This document shows, piece after piece, positions 7,098-13,766 of a DNA stretch of 13,814 nucleotides; position 1 is the stretch's first letter; every line of letters starts with the position of its first letter. The notes below the pieces were generated by a model, which did no database searches, was not told the origin of the DNA, and worked only from the letters and a program-made list of their open reading frames with translations. The stretch comes from an uncultured Actinomycetes bacterium. GTDB lineage: Bacteria > Actinomycetota > Acidimicrobiia > Acidimicrobiales > Acidimicrobilacustridaceae. The stretch is taken from positions 1 through 13,814 of the forward strand of contig CAMFLJ010000072.1 in NCBI GenBank assembly GCA_945957335.1, written 5' to 3'. The position numbers and the translations under genes were made by a program.

Positions 7098-8222
7098 TCA
7101 GCCCATCGAGTCGGGCCGGTCGAAGCCGGCCGGCAGGTAGAGCCCCTGGCAGAGGTTCTCCCACATGCCCATGCCCACCCGGCCGTCGTCGGTCTCGAAC
7201 CGGCAGAGGGTCTCGTTCAGCCAGGCCAGGTGGTGGCGCTCGGTGGGCGCACCGATGGGGTCGAACACGCCCTGCACGACCGGCTCGGCGCCCTGCCACA
7301 CGCCGTGGCCCCACTCGCCGTCCCACTGGTAGCCCGAGCCCGAGCGCAGGTAGACGGTGCGCAACGGGGTGGCGGTGATGCGGGTGCTCGACGCTCCGTC
7401 GCCGCTGCACCAGATGGTGCCCTTGGCGACCTCCCGCGTGCCGGGGTGGTACTCGATGTCGATCTCGGGCCGGCCGAGGTGCTCGTCGGGTCGCCCGGAG
7501 TCGAGCGCCCACAGCAGCATCGCCTCCTCCTGCACCCGTCGGCCGGCGTGGTCGTTGTCGATGGTGATCTTGATCATGTGGTCGTCGAACTGGATCGGCA
7601 GCCAGTTGTGCAGGAAGCCCATCGGGCCCGACGGGTCGAACTTGGCCCGGATGCCCTGGGGCTCGGGCTCGCCGATGGGACGCACGCCCCAGCTCCGGTC
7701 GCGGGCGCCGCGCCAGGTGTCGGGCGTGACCGCGTAGGTGCGGCCACCGACCTCGAGGGTGCCCGTCCACGCCCCGACCTGGGCGTAGCGGAACGTCTCC
7801 TGGGTGATGCGGGTGCCGGCCCGGGTGATCGTCTTCGGCTCGGCGAGGGCGTCGGTGGTGGCGTCGAAGCGCAGGTCGTACGCGATGCCCCACTCGTTCG
7901 GCTCGCAGACCAGCCGCAGCGAGCGCAGGCCCTCGATGACCTCGATGCGCAGCGGGCCGACGGACGTGTCGAGCCGGTCGGAGCCGAGCTCGCGCGACGC
8001 CCGCACGGTGGTCTGCACGTCGTCGTGGGCGATGGTGACGAACGCGTCGGTGACGCCGAGGTTGGGGTACTGGCCGAGGCCGGCGACGAGGAACAGCTCG
8101 TCGCCGGGGCCGTGGAGGTTGAAGTAGTAGCGGTCGTAGAAGTTGCGGTCCGGCGTGTAGACGGTGTCGACCGGCTCCGGGAACTGGTGGGTCAGGTACT
8201 CGTCCAACCGGCTCAGCGGCAT
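7098..8222 (-). CDS. Conserved protein of unknown function, possibly AttH/CrtC-like lipocalin fold
   Basis: A 374-residue protein without a recognisable catalytic signature, signal peptide or membrane segment. The opening (residues 26-60, DRNFYDRYYFNLHGPG then FLVAGLGQYPNLGVTDAF), the central DTWRGARDRSWGVRPIGE (168-185) and the C-terminal GRVGMGMWENLCQGLYLPAGF match a family I recall as widespread and uncharacterised in mycobacteria and other actinobacteria. The Trp-rich, beta-rich pattern and the RDRSWG block resemble the AttH/CrtC lipocalin-like proteins, but I hold this loosely. The ATG at 8222 has a good AGGGGGAGAG ribosome binding site just upstream, and homology begins here. It converges on the amidohydrolase, suggesting a shared catabolic context. 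A hydrophobic-ligand-binding or isomerase/hydratase-like role is possible but not shown. Confidence 0.88.
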   Translation of the reverse strand: MPLSRLDEYLTHQFPEPVDTVYTPDRNFYDRYYFNLHGPGDELFLVAGLGQYPNLGVTDAFVTIAHDDVQTTVRASRELGSDRLDTSVGPLRIEVIEGLRSLRLVCEPNEWGIAYDLRFDATTDALAEPKTITRAGTRITQETFRYAQVGAWTGTLEVGGRTYAVTPDTWRGARDRSWGVRPIGEPEPQGIRAKFDPSGPMGFLHNWLPIQFDDHMIKITIDNDHAGRRVQEEAMLLWALDSGRPDEHLGRPEIDIEYHPGTREVAKGTIWCSGDGASSTRITATPLRTVYLRSGSGYQWDGEWGHGVWQGAEPVVQGVFDPIGAPTERHHLAWLNETLCRFETDDGRVGMGMWENLCQGLYLPAGFDRPDSMG

Positions 8223-8279
8223 GTCTCGCTCTCCCCCTGGGTGCCGCGGCGGACCGCCCGCCGGGACCTCGGCGTGTCT

Positions 8280-8294
8280 ACCAGCCCGGGTGGT
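8280..8294. promoter_or_regulatory. Short imperfect palindrome in a divergent promoter region
   Basis: ACCAgCCcGGgTGGT has 6 of 7 symmetric pairs matching. It lies in the 165-base gap between the divergent 374-residue protein and the small protein. On the minus strand it overlaps a TAGACA sequence that could serve as a -10 element about 50 bases before the ATG at 8222. Chance occurrence in GC-rich DNA is not excluded. Confidence 0.25.
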
Positions 8295-8387
8295 CCCCTC
8301 GCGCCGGCCCGATCGGGCGCCTCCGCCGGGGGAGCCGGCCATGGCGGAGCCGGCCCGACCGCCGCGCGATCGGGGCACACTGGCGCC

Positions 8388-8699
8388 ATGGCGAGCCCCG
8401 AGACGGTCACCGATGCCCTCACCCTCCTGAAGTCCGAGGGCTACACCGCCGAGTTCCGGTTGGCCGACGGCCACCTCCGCTCCGACGGCGACGAGGCCCG
8501 GGCCTGCCCCTGCGACGACGTCGTGGTCGAGCGGCTCTACCGCTTCGAGGGGCCCAGCGACCCGGGCGACGAGATGGTGGTGTTCGGTCTGCGCGACCCC
8601 TCGACCGGCGTGCGAGGCGTGCTGGCGAGCGGCTTCGGCCCGGCGGCCGACCCCGACGTGATGGACCACCTCGCCGGCATGGCCCGGCGCTTCGCCTGA
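8388..8699 (+). CDS. Small conserved protein of the family often mislabelled phosphoribosylpyrophosphate synthetase
   Basis: 103 residues, opening with a helix (METVTDAL-like: residues 4-17, ETVTDALTLLKSEGY), then RLYRFEGPSDPGDEMVVFGL (49-68) and GVRGVLASGFG (74-84). The pattern 'sequential short helix, YRFEG, then Asp-rich turn, then GVKGVLVDAYG' is that of a small family abundant in Bacteroidetes. Databases often name it phosphoribosylpyrophosphate synthetase, although it is far too short and lacks the PRPP-binding loop of a real Prs. Its function is unknown to me. C40 and C42 form a CPC pair in the middle. The ATG at 8388 has only a weak GGGG upstream. The stop lies six bases from the stop of the convergent dehydrogenase gene, so no separate terminator fits between them. 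Confidence 0.85.
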   Translation: MASPETVTDALTLLKSEGYTAEFRLADGHLRSDGDEARACPCDDVVVERLYRFEGPSDPGDEMVVFGLRDPSTGVRGVLASGFGPAADPDVMDHLAGMARRFA

Positions 8700-8705
8700 G
8701 CGGGC

Positions 8706-9839
8706 TCAGCCCAGCTCGACGCGCAGGATCCGGTCGTCGCCCGGCTTCGGGTTGCCGCGCCCGTCGGTGTTGTTGGTGACGATCCACAGCGAGCCGTCGG
8801 GTGCGAGGGTCACGGCCCTCAGCCGACCGTACGTGCCGTCGTAGAGCTCGGTCGCGGTCGACGGCGCGGCCACCGGCACAGCCCGCAGCACCTGGCCCCG
8901 CAGGTTGGCCATGAAGAGTGTGCCACCCACCGCGGCCAGGCCACTGGGGCTGGCCTCCGCGGTGGGCCACTGCTGCAGCGGGTCGACGTAGCCGGCGCGG
9001 CCGGCGATGCCCTCGACGACGGGCCAGCCGTAGTTCGACCCGGGGGTGATGAGGTTGAGCTCGTCCCACGTGTTCTGGCCGAACTCGCTGGCGTACATCG
9101 TGCCGTCGGCGGTCCACGCCAGGCCCTGGACGTTGCGGTGGCCGAGGCTCCACACCGGCGAGCCCGGGAACGGGTTGTCGGCCGGGACGCCCCCGTCGGG
9201 CGTCATGCGCAGGATCTTGCCGCCGAGGTAGTCGAGGTCCTGGGCCCTGGGTGCCTGGCCGGCGTCACCCGCCGACGCGTAGAGCATGCCGTCGGGACCG
9301 AAGGCCAGGCGGCCGCCGTTGTGGATGCCGGCCGCGGGCAGCCCGTCGATGAGGGTGGTCGGGCTGCCCAGCCCGTACGACCCGGGGCTGCCGGTGAGGG
9401 GGAAGCGCTGGATGCGGTTGCCGTCGTCCCCGGTCGAGTAGGCGAAGAGCTGGCCGTCGGCCACGGCGAGCCCGAGCAGCCCACCCTCGCCGCCGTGCTT
9501 CGCGTCGATCGTGCCGACCACGCGGGTCGAGCCGCCGTCGAGCACCTCGAGGACGCGCCCGCTGTCGCGCTCGCTGACGAGCGCGGTGTCATCGACGAAC
9601 GCCACCGACCAGGGCGCCTCCAGGCCGGTGACCACGTCGGTCGGCTCGCCCACGGGCATCACCGGCGTGAGCGTGAGTCCGGTGGTGGGCGTGGTCGAGG
9701 CCTGCCCGGGAGTGGTGGCCGTCTTGGCCGGCTGCGTGACGGGTGCCGCGTCACCGCCGGAGGAGCTGCACGCCGCCGTCGTGGCGAGCAGCAGCCCCAC
9801 GGTCCCGGCCACTGCCCAACGCGTCGCAGCGTGCGCCAC
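8706..9839 (-). CDS. Secreted lipoprotein, PQQ-dependent sugar (glucose/sorbosone) dehydrogenase family
   Basis: A 377-residue six-bladed beta-propeller of the soluble glucose/sorbosone dehydrogenase family, in which PQQ oxidises aldoses or sorbosone outside the membrane. The N-terminus has a hydrophobic signal segment (residues 8-23) and a lipobox-like TAAC with C24 as the lipidation site; Thr at -3 makes the box weak. A Thr/Pro-rich linker runs to about residue 60. The propeller then shows GLEAPWSVAF, HGGEGGLLGLAV, GIHNGGRLAFGPDGMLYASAGDA (H173 corresponds to the catalytic base), SLGHRNVQGLAW (R235) and GSNYGWPVVEG. The GTG at 9839 has GAGGAGG seven bases upstream; a GTG two codons earlier is too close to it. 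Many actinobacterial members have no proven PQQ activity, so the substrate is open. It is downstream of the glycosylase gene on the same strand. Confidence 0.9.
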   Translation of the reverse strand: MAHAATRWAVAGTVGLLLATTAACSSSGGDAAPVTQPAKTATTPGQASTTPTTGLTLTPVMPVGEPTDVVTGLEAPWSVAFVDDTALVSERDSGRVLEVLDGGSTRVVGTIDAKHGGEGGLLGLAVADGQLFAYSTGDDGNRIQRFPLTGSPGSYGLGSPTTLIDGLPAAGIHNGGRLAFGPDGMLYASAGDAGQAPRAQDLDYLGGKILRMTPDGGVPADNPFPGSPVWSLGHRNVQGLAWTADGTMYASEFGQNTWDELNLITPGSNYGWPVVEGIAGRAGYVDPLQQWPTAEASPSGLAAVGGTLFMANLRGQVLRAVPVAAPSTATELYDGTYGRLRAVTLAPDGSLWIVTNNTDGRGNPKPGDDRILRVELG

Positions 9840-9910
9840 GGTCACCCTCCTCGCTCGCACACGTCCTACCCCACCGGCGAGGGCGGTGCGAGGTCGCGGC
9901 CGGCGCGCCG

Positions 9911-11146
9911 TCAGCGGCTGGCGGACGCCACGGCCGAGGCGAGCGCGGGGGCCAGCTCGCCGCGCCCGGCCACGGCGACGTGGTCGGTCCCCAGCCACGT
10001 CGCCATCGCCTGGAGCTCGGGCGCGATGGCGAGGGCGGCCTCGTCGAGGTCGACGCCGGGCTCCACCCAGGAGCCGAGGACCCGCAGGGTGCCGAGCGGG
10101 CGGTCGGCCTTGAGGTCGAGCCGGCCGACGAGGCGGTCGCCGAGGAGGACCGGCAGGACGTAGTAGCCCCAGCGCCGCTCGGCCGCCGGGGTGTAGATCT
10201 CGATCCGGTAGCGGAAGTCGAAGAGCCGCTCGGTGCGGGCACGGTCCCAGATGAGCGAATCGAACGGTGAGAGGAGCGTGGCATGGGTGCGTCGCGGCCG
10301 GGTCGGCGCGGCCCCCGGCCGGGCGTGGCCGGGCTCGGCCCAGCCCTCGACCTGCAACCGGACCAGCTCGCCGGCGTCGACCAGCTCCCGCACGGCCTCC
10401 TTCGCCTCGGCGGCGCGGATGCGGAAGTAGTCGGCGAGGTCGCGGACGGTGGCGACGCCGAGGGCGTCGACGGCGTGGCGGATCAGCTCTCGCTGGGCCT
10501 CCTCGATGCTCGGCGTGGGGGTGGCGAGGACCTCCGCGGGGAGCGCCCGCTCGGGGAGGTCGTAGACCCGCTCGAAGGACGGCGTCCGCCACGCCGCCAG
10601 CTGCCCGCGCTCGAACAGGTGCTCCAGGGCCTGGCGGCCGACGCTGCGCCGGTCCCACCACTCGCCGTCGCGGCGGCGCGGCTCGCTGAGCATCGACGCC
10701 GTCAGCGGACCTCGATCGGCGACCTCGCGCAGCACCGACTCGATGTAGCCGGCGTGCTCCTGGGCCCACGTGGCGACGCGCGAGGCGTGGGTCGGCCGCT
10801 CCCCGTAGCTGCCGCCCCGATCCATCCGCCAACGGAGCAACGGTTGGAGCGCCACCGGCTGGACGGAGGCCATGTGGCCCCAGTACTCGAAGAGTGGCCC
10901 GCGCCGACCGGCGAGCCGGTGCAGGTGGTCGAGGTCGAACGGGCCGAGACGGGCGAACAGGACGAGGTACTGCGTGCGGGCCACGACGTTCACGGCATCG
11001 AGCTGGAGCGCCCCGACCCGCTCGACCGAGGCCCGGACGCGGGCCCGGCCGGCGTTGCCGGGCCGACGGCTGCGGTCGAGGCCCTGGGCGGCGATCGCCA
11101 TCCGACGCGCCTCGCGGGCCGAGAGCGTGTCGAGGGTGGGTGCCAC
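9911..11146 (-). CDS. Winged-helix DNA glycosylase-like protein, YcaQ/AlkX family (HTH_42)
   Basis: A 411-residue HTH_42 protein. Characterised relatives are E. coli YcaQ (AlkX), which unhooks nitrogen-mustard interstrand crosslinks, and Streptomyces AlkZ, which gives resistance to azinomycin B. The key motif here is Q48-L49-D50 (VGALQLDAVNVVART). The QxD form is that of the YcaQ/AlkX branch rather than the QxQ of AlkZ, so a broad alkylation or crosslink repair role is more likely than dedicated self-resistance. Further family blocks are FEYWGHMASV (about residues 101-110) and the C-terminal LLSPFDSLIWDR, FRYRIEIYTPAAERRWGYYVLPVLLGDRLVGRLDLKADR. The GTG at 11146 lacks a Shine-Dalgarno sequence but has TACGCT eight bases upstream, so leaderless expression is possible. 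It is divergent from the methyltransferase gene. Confidence 0.9.
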   Translation of the reverse strand: MAPTLDTLSAREARRMAIAAQGLDRSRRPGNAGRARVRASVERVGALQLDAVNVVARTQYLVLFARLGPFDLDHLHRLAGRRGPLFEYWGHMASVQPVALQPLLRWRMDRGGSYGERPTHASRVATWAQEHAGYIESVLREVADRGPLTASMLSEPRRRDGEWWDRRSVGRQALEHLFERGQLAAWRTPSFERVYDLPERALPAEVLATPTPSIEEAQRELIRHAVDALGVATVRDLADYFRIRAAEAKEAVRELVDAGELVRLQVEGWAEPGHARPGAAPTRPRRTHATLLSPFDSLIWDRARTERLFDFRYRIEIYTPAAERRWGYYVLPVLLGDRLVGRLDLKADRPLGTLRVLGSWVEPGVDLDEAALAIAPELQAMATWLGTDHVAVAGRGELAPALASAVASASR

Positions 11147-11154
11147 GGGGGGCG

Positions 11155-11160
11155 AGCGTA
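11155..11160 (-). promoter_or_regulatory. Possible -10 element for leaderless expression of the YcaQ-like gene
   Basis: Read on the minus strand this is TACGCT, a good TANNNT -10, with 8 bases between it and the GTG at 11146. Transcription would start at or next to the first base of the start codon, which also explains the missing ribosome binding site. No convincing -35 is seen. Confidence 0.35.
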
Positions 11161-11180
11161 GGTCCGCCTCAGGGTGGACC
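11161..11180. promoter_or_regulatory. Inverted repeat next to the YcaQ-like promoter
   Basis: GGTCCgCC and GGtGGACC flank a 4-base centre (TCAG), with 7 of 8 pairs matching. It is directly upstream of the putative -10 at 11155-11160, in the 108-base gap between the glycosylase-like gene and the divergent methyltransferase gene. It could be an operator for either gene. Confidence 0.35.
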
Positions 11181-11254
11181 GTCCCACGGCGTAGGAGGGT
11201 GGCCGCCCGTGCGCAACGGGTGCAGCATGCGACCGACGGCCGAGGGGAGGGGTG

Positions 11255-12109
11255 ATGGGCGACGGCACACGGATCGAGGACTCGCAGCGCGCCGCCTGGT
11301 CGGGCCTTTCGAGCGCGTGGGAGCGGTGGGACGCGGTGATCACCGCCCAGCGCGCGCCGGTGGGTGCGGCGATGATCGACGCGCTCGCGATCCCTCCGGA
11401 CGCGGACCACCTCGACATCGCGTCGGGCACCGGCGACCCGGGCCTCACGGTCGCGCTGCTCCACCCGGGAGCGCGGGTGGTGCTCACCGACCTCTCGCCC
11501 GAGATGCTGGCGGTCGCGCAGCGGCGGGCCGACGCCCGAGGGGTGGCCAACCTCGAGGTCCGGGTGGCCGGAGCCGACGCCCTGCCCTTCGACGACGCGG
11601 CGTTCGGCACGATCTCGGTGCGCTTCGGGCACATGTTCTTCCCCGACCCGGGTGGGGCCACCGTCGAGCTGGCCCGCGTGCTGCGCCCGGGTGGCCGTCT
11701 GTGCTCGGCGGTGTGGGTCGACCCGTCCCGCAACCCTTGGACGTCGGTCGCGATGGACGCCATCGCCGCCGAGATCGCGCTGCCGCCGCCCGACCCCGAC
11801 GGGCCGAGCATGTACCGCTGCGCCGAGCCCGGCCAGGTGTCGGCATTCTTCACTGCCGCCGGGCTGGTCGAGGTGCGCGAGTGGGACGTCGAGGTCGAGC
11901 TCGTCACCTCCTCGACCGACGAGTACTGGCAGGTGATCACCGAGCACGTGTCCCTCGCCGCCGCGGCGCTGCGGAGCGTCGACGAGGAGACGCGGGAGCG
12001 GGCTCGGGCCCTAGCGATGGATGGCCTCGCCCCCTACATCACCGACGGTGTCGTGCGGGTGCCCGGCCTGGCCCGCTGCATCGTCGGCACGAAGCCGGCC
12101 GAGGGCTGA
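11255..12109 (+). CDS. Class I SAM-dependent methyltransferase (UbiE/Methyltransf_11 type)
   Basis: This protein is predicted to transfer a methyl group from S-adenosylmethionine to a small-molecule acceptor. Its 284 residues carry SAM motif I LDIASGTGDPG (53-63), the acidic residue D79 ending beta-2 (VVLTDLSPEML), motif II around GADALPFDDAAFGTISVRFG (106-125) and motif III in ARVLRPGGRL. The N-terminal stretch SAWERWDAVITAQRAPVGAAMIDAL is typical of UbiE-like enzymes that act on quinones, sterols or other lipophilic acceptors. The acceptor here cannot be named. Start: ATG at 11255 with GAGGGGAGG just upstream; a GTG directly before it (11252) is an alternative that adds one residue. It is a single gene between a divergent glycosylase-like gene and the two-component pair. 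No link to either is evident. Confidence 0.93.
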   Translation: MGDGTRIEDSQRAAWSGLSSAWERWDAVITAQRAPVGAAMIDALAIPPDADHLDIASGTGDPGLTVALLHPGARVVLTDLSPEMLAVAQRRADARGVANLEVRVAGADALPFDDAAFGTISVRFGHMFFPDPGGATVELARVLRPGGRLCSAVWVDPSRNPWTSVAMDAIAAEIALPPPDPDGPSMYRCAEPGQVSAFFTAAGLVEVREWDVEVELVTSSTDEYWQVITEHVSLAAAALRSVDEETRERARALAMDGLAPYITDGVVRVPGLARCIVGTKPAEG

Positions 12110-12182
12110 TCGAAGCCGTCTCGTGAGGCTGTCGTCGCTCCGAAGCCCGCCGCCGGCATCTCGGCGTCCGGGTTCCCGCTGC

Positions 12183-12215
12183 GGGTCGTTGCTCACAATC
12201 TCGTCATAACGACCC
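12183..12215. promoter_or_regulatory. Perfect 8-base inverted repeat upstream of the response regulator gene
   Basis: GGGTCGTT (12183-12190) and AACGACCC (12208-12215) are exact inverted copies separated by 17 bases, 32 bases before the response regulator start. It could be a regulator binding site with half-sites about two turns apart, or a stem that ends the methyltransferase transcript. The first arm also overlaps a short CCCG/CGGG hairpin (12175-12185). Confidence 0.45.
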
Positions 12216-12247
12216 AGGGCCGATTCCTCCCTTGCCAGACTCGACCT

Positions 12248-12973
12248 GTGAGCGATGCCATCGAGACGGCACAGGATCCATGGGGACCGCGTGCTCACGG
12301 CGGCCCGCTTCGCGTGCTGGTGGTCGAGGACGACGCGGACCTCCGAGAGGTGCTGGCGAGCTCGTTGAGCCTCGCCGGGATGGAGGTCTCGGCCGTCGGA
12401 GAGGGCAGGTCGGCCCTCTCCCTCCAGCGAGATCTGACGTTCGACCTGCTGGTCGTCGACGTGACGCTGCCCGACATCGACGGCTTCGCCCTGACCACGG
12501 ACCTGCGACACGGTGGCGATCGAACACCGGTGATCTTCCTCACCGCGCGCGACGAGCTACGAGACAAGCTCGCCGGGTTCCAGAGTGGTGGGGACGACTA
12601 CCTCACGAAACCGTTCGAGCTCGCGGAGCTGATTGCTCGGATCGGTGCCGTTGCGGGGCGATCCGGCCCCCTGCGCAACTCGATGGAGTACTTCGACCTC
12701 GTGCTCGACGCAGAGCGGCACGAGGTCTTCCGAGGAGATGCACGGGTCGATCTCACGCCGACGGAGTTCCGCCTGCTCGCCTACCTCATGGAGAACGCCG
12801 AGCGCGTGGTGAGTCGCCAGCAGATCCTCGACGCCGTGTGGGGGTACTCGGGCAGTGGGAACTCGAGTGTGATCGAGAACTACATCTCCTTCCTCAGGAA
12901 GAAGATCGAGTCCGATGGCGCTCCGATGATCCGCACGATTCGAGGCGTGGGGTACACGCTGCGCCATGACTGA
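12248..12973 (+). CDS. OmpR/PhoB-family response regulator
   Basis: A 241-residue two-component response regulator. The receiver domain (residues 21-135) has the acidic pair E27-D28 (LVVEDD), phospho-acceptor D70 (LLVVDVTLPDIDGF), T98 and K120 (GGDDYLTKPFEL). The winged-helix effector domain (about 150-240) has LTPTEFRLLAYL, the recognition region SSVIENYISFLRKKIE and the terminal wing IRTIRGVGYTLR. The architecture is like mycobacterial MprA/TrcR-type regulators. The GTG at 12248 has no Shine-Dalgarno sequence. CAGACT (12235-12240) lies seven bases before it, so a leaderless message is possible. The receiver core starts only at residue 21, so the first 20 residues are a short extension and a later start (GTG at residue 23) cannot be fully excluded. 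The stop overlaps the kinase start by eight bases. More codons end in A or T than in the upstream genes. Confidence 0.95.
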   Translation: MSDAIETAQDPWGPRAHGGPLRVLVVEDDADLREVLASSLSLAGMEVSAVGEGRSALSLQRDLTFDLLVVDVTLPDIDGFALTTDLRHGGDRTPVIFLTARDELRDKLAGFQSGGDDYLTKPFELAELIARIGAVAGRSGPLRNSMEYFDLVLDAERHEVFRGDARVDLTPTEFRLLAYLMENAERVVSRQQILDAVWGYSGSGNSSVIENYISFLRKKIESDGAPMIRTIRGVGYTLRHD

Positions 12974-13766
12974 TCGACGCCTCTCCCGTGGACGCTCGAT
13001 CCGTGTCCGCCTCGTCGTTCGGACACTCGCCGCTGCGGCTGTCGTCTTGCTGGTCGCTGGTTGGGCCGCCACGACGGTGGTCGACAGGCAGCTTCGTGAA
13101 CAGATCGACCGCCGACTCCTCGACGACATCCGGGGTGGGGTCGCCGCGGCGGACCTCCTGACGCCGGCGCAGCAGGAGGCACTCTCACAGCGGAACTCCG
13201 TCTCGAAGTACGCCGTGGTCGTCGTGGGTGACGACGGCGTCCGCGTGCCGAGCGCTCCGTCCGATGCAGGAGATGTCGCCGGCGTCATTGGTGACTTGAC
13301 GGTGCAGCGGTTGGTCGAGGCGGATGGTCAGGCGTTCACCCTGCGGGGGTCCCCTGACCTGCGACTCGCGGCTCAGCCCATGGCGGATGGTCGTTACCTC
13401 GTCTTCGCAGCACCGCTCGGGGAGGTGTCCTCGGCGATCTCCTCTGTCCGGTGGGCCGTGCTCCTCGTCGGGGTGTGCGCGCTCGGCCTGCTGGCCCTCC
13501 TCGTCAGCCTCATCGGCCGCTCGGTCGTCCGACCGTTGGAGGAGATGATCGATGCAGCCGACGCCATCGGTGCAGGCGACCTCGATCGTCGGGTGCCCGA
13601 CGGTCACGCCGATGCCGAGTCGGCTCGGTTGGCGGTGGCGCTGAACGCGATGCTCGAGCGGCTCTCGGTGGCGTTCCGCGAGCAACACGCCTCCGAGCGG
13701 GAGCTACGGGACTTCGTCTCCGAAGCGGCGCACGAGTTGCGCACACCTCTCGCAACGGTCCAGGCA
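12966..13766 (+). CDS. Sensor histidine kinase, N-terminal part, cut off by adapter sequence
   Basis: The first 267 residues of the partner kinase of the preceding regulator; its ATG lies within the regulator's last codons (ATGACTGA overlap). TM1 is about residues 17-39, after an Arg-rich start. An extracytoplasmic sensor segment of about 120 residues follows (40-160), then TM2 (about 162-184). A HAMP linker follows (RPLEEMIDAADAIGAGDLDRRVP and onward, 189-236). The start of the HisKA domain carries the H-box SEAAHELRTPL with phospho-acceptor H256. The dimerisation helix 2 and the ATP-binding domain are missing because genomic sequence ends at 13766. The frame runs on through adapter sequence, adding SLIHISEPTR, which is not biological. 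The gene is probably intact in the organism. The sensed signal is unknown. Confidence 0.95.

Noticed and set aside
8327..8355. Two copies of GGAGCCGGCC in the gap before the small protein
   Set aside because: Two short GC-only repeats are expected by chance here and have no clear relation to a start or promoter.
9872..9888. CACCG/CGGTG hairpin between the dehydrogenase and glycosylase genes
   Set aside because: Only five pairs with a 7-base loop and no T-tract. It is too weak to call a terminator in such GC-rich DNA.
10894..12126. 410-codon frame on the plus strand over the methyltransferase
   Set aside because: It is an Arg/Gly/Pro-rich shadow of the real methyltransferase frame and the antisense of the glycosylase gene.
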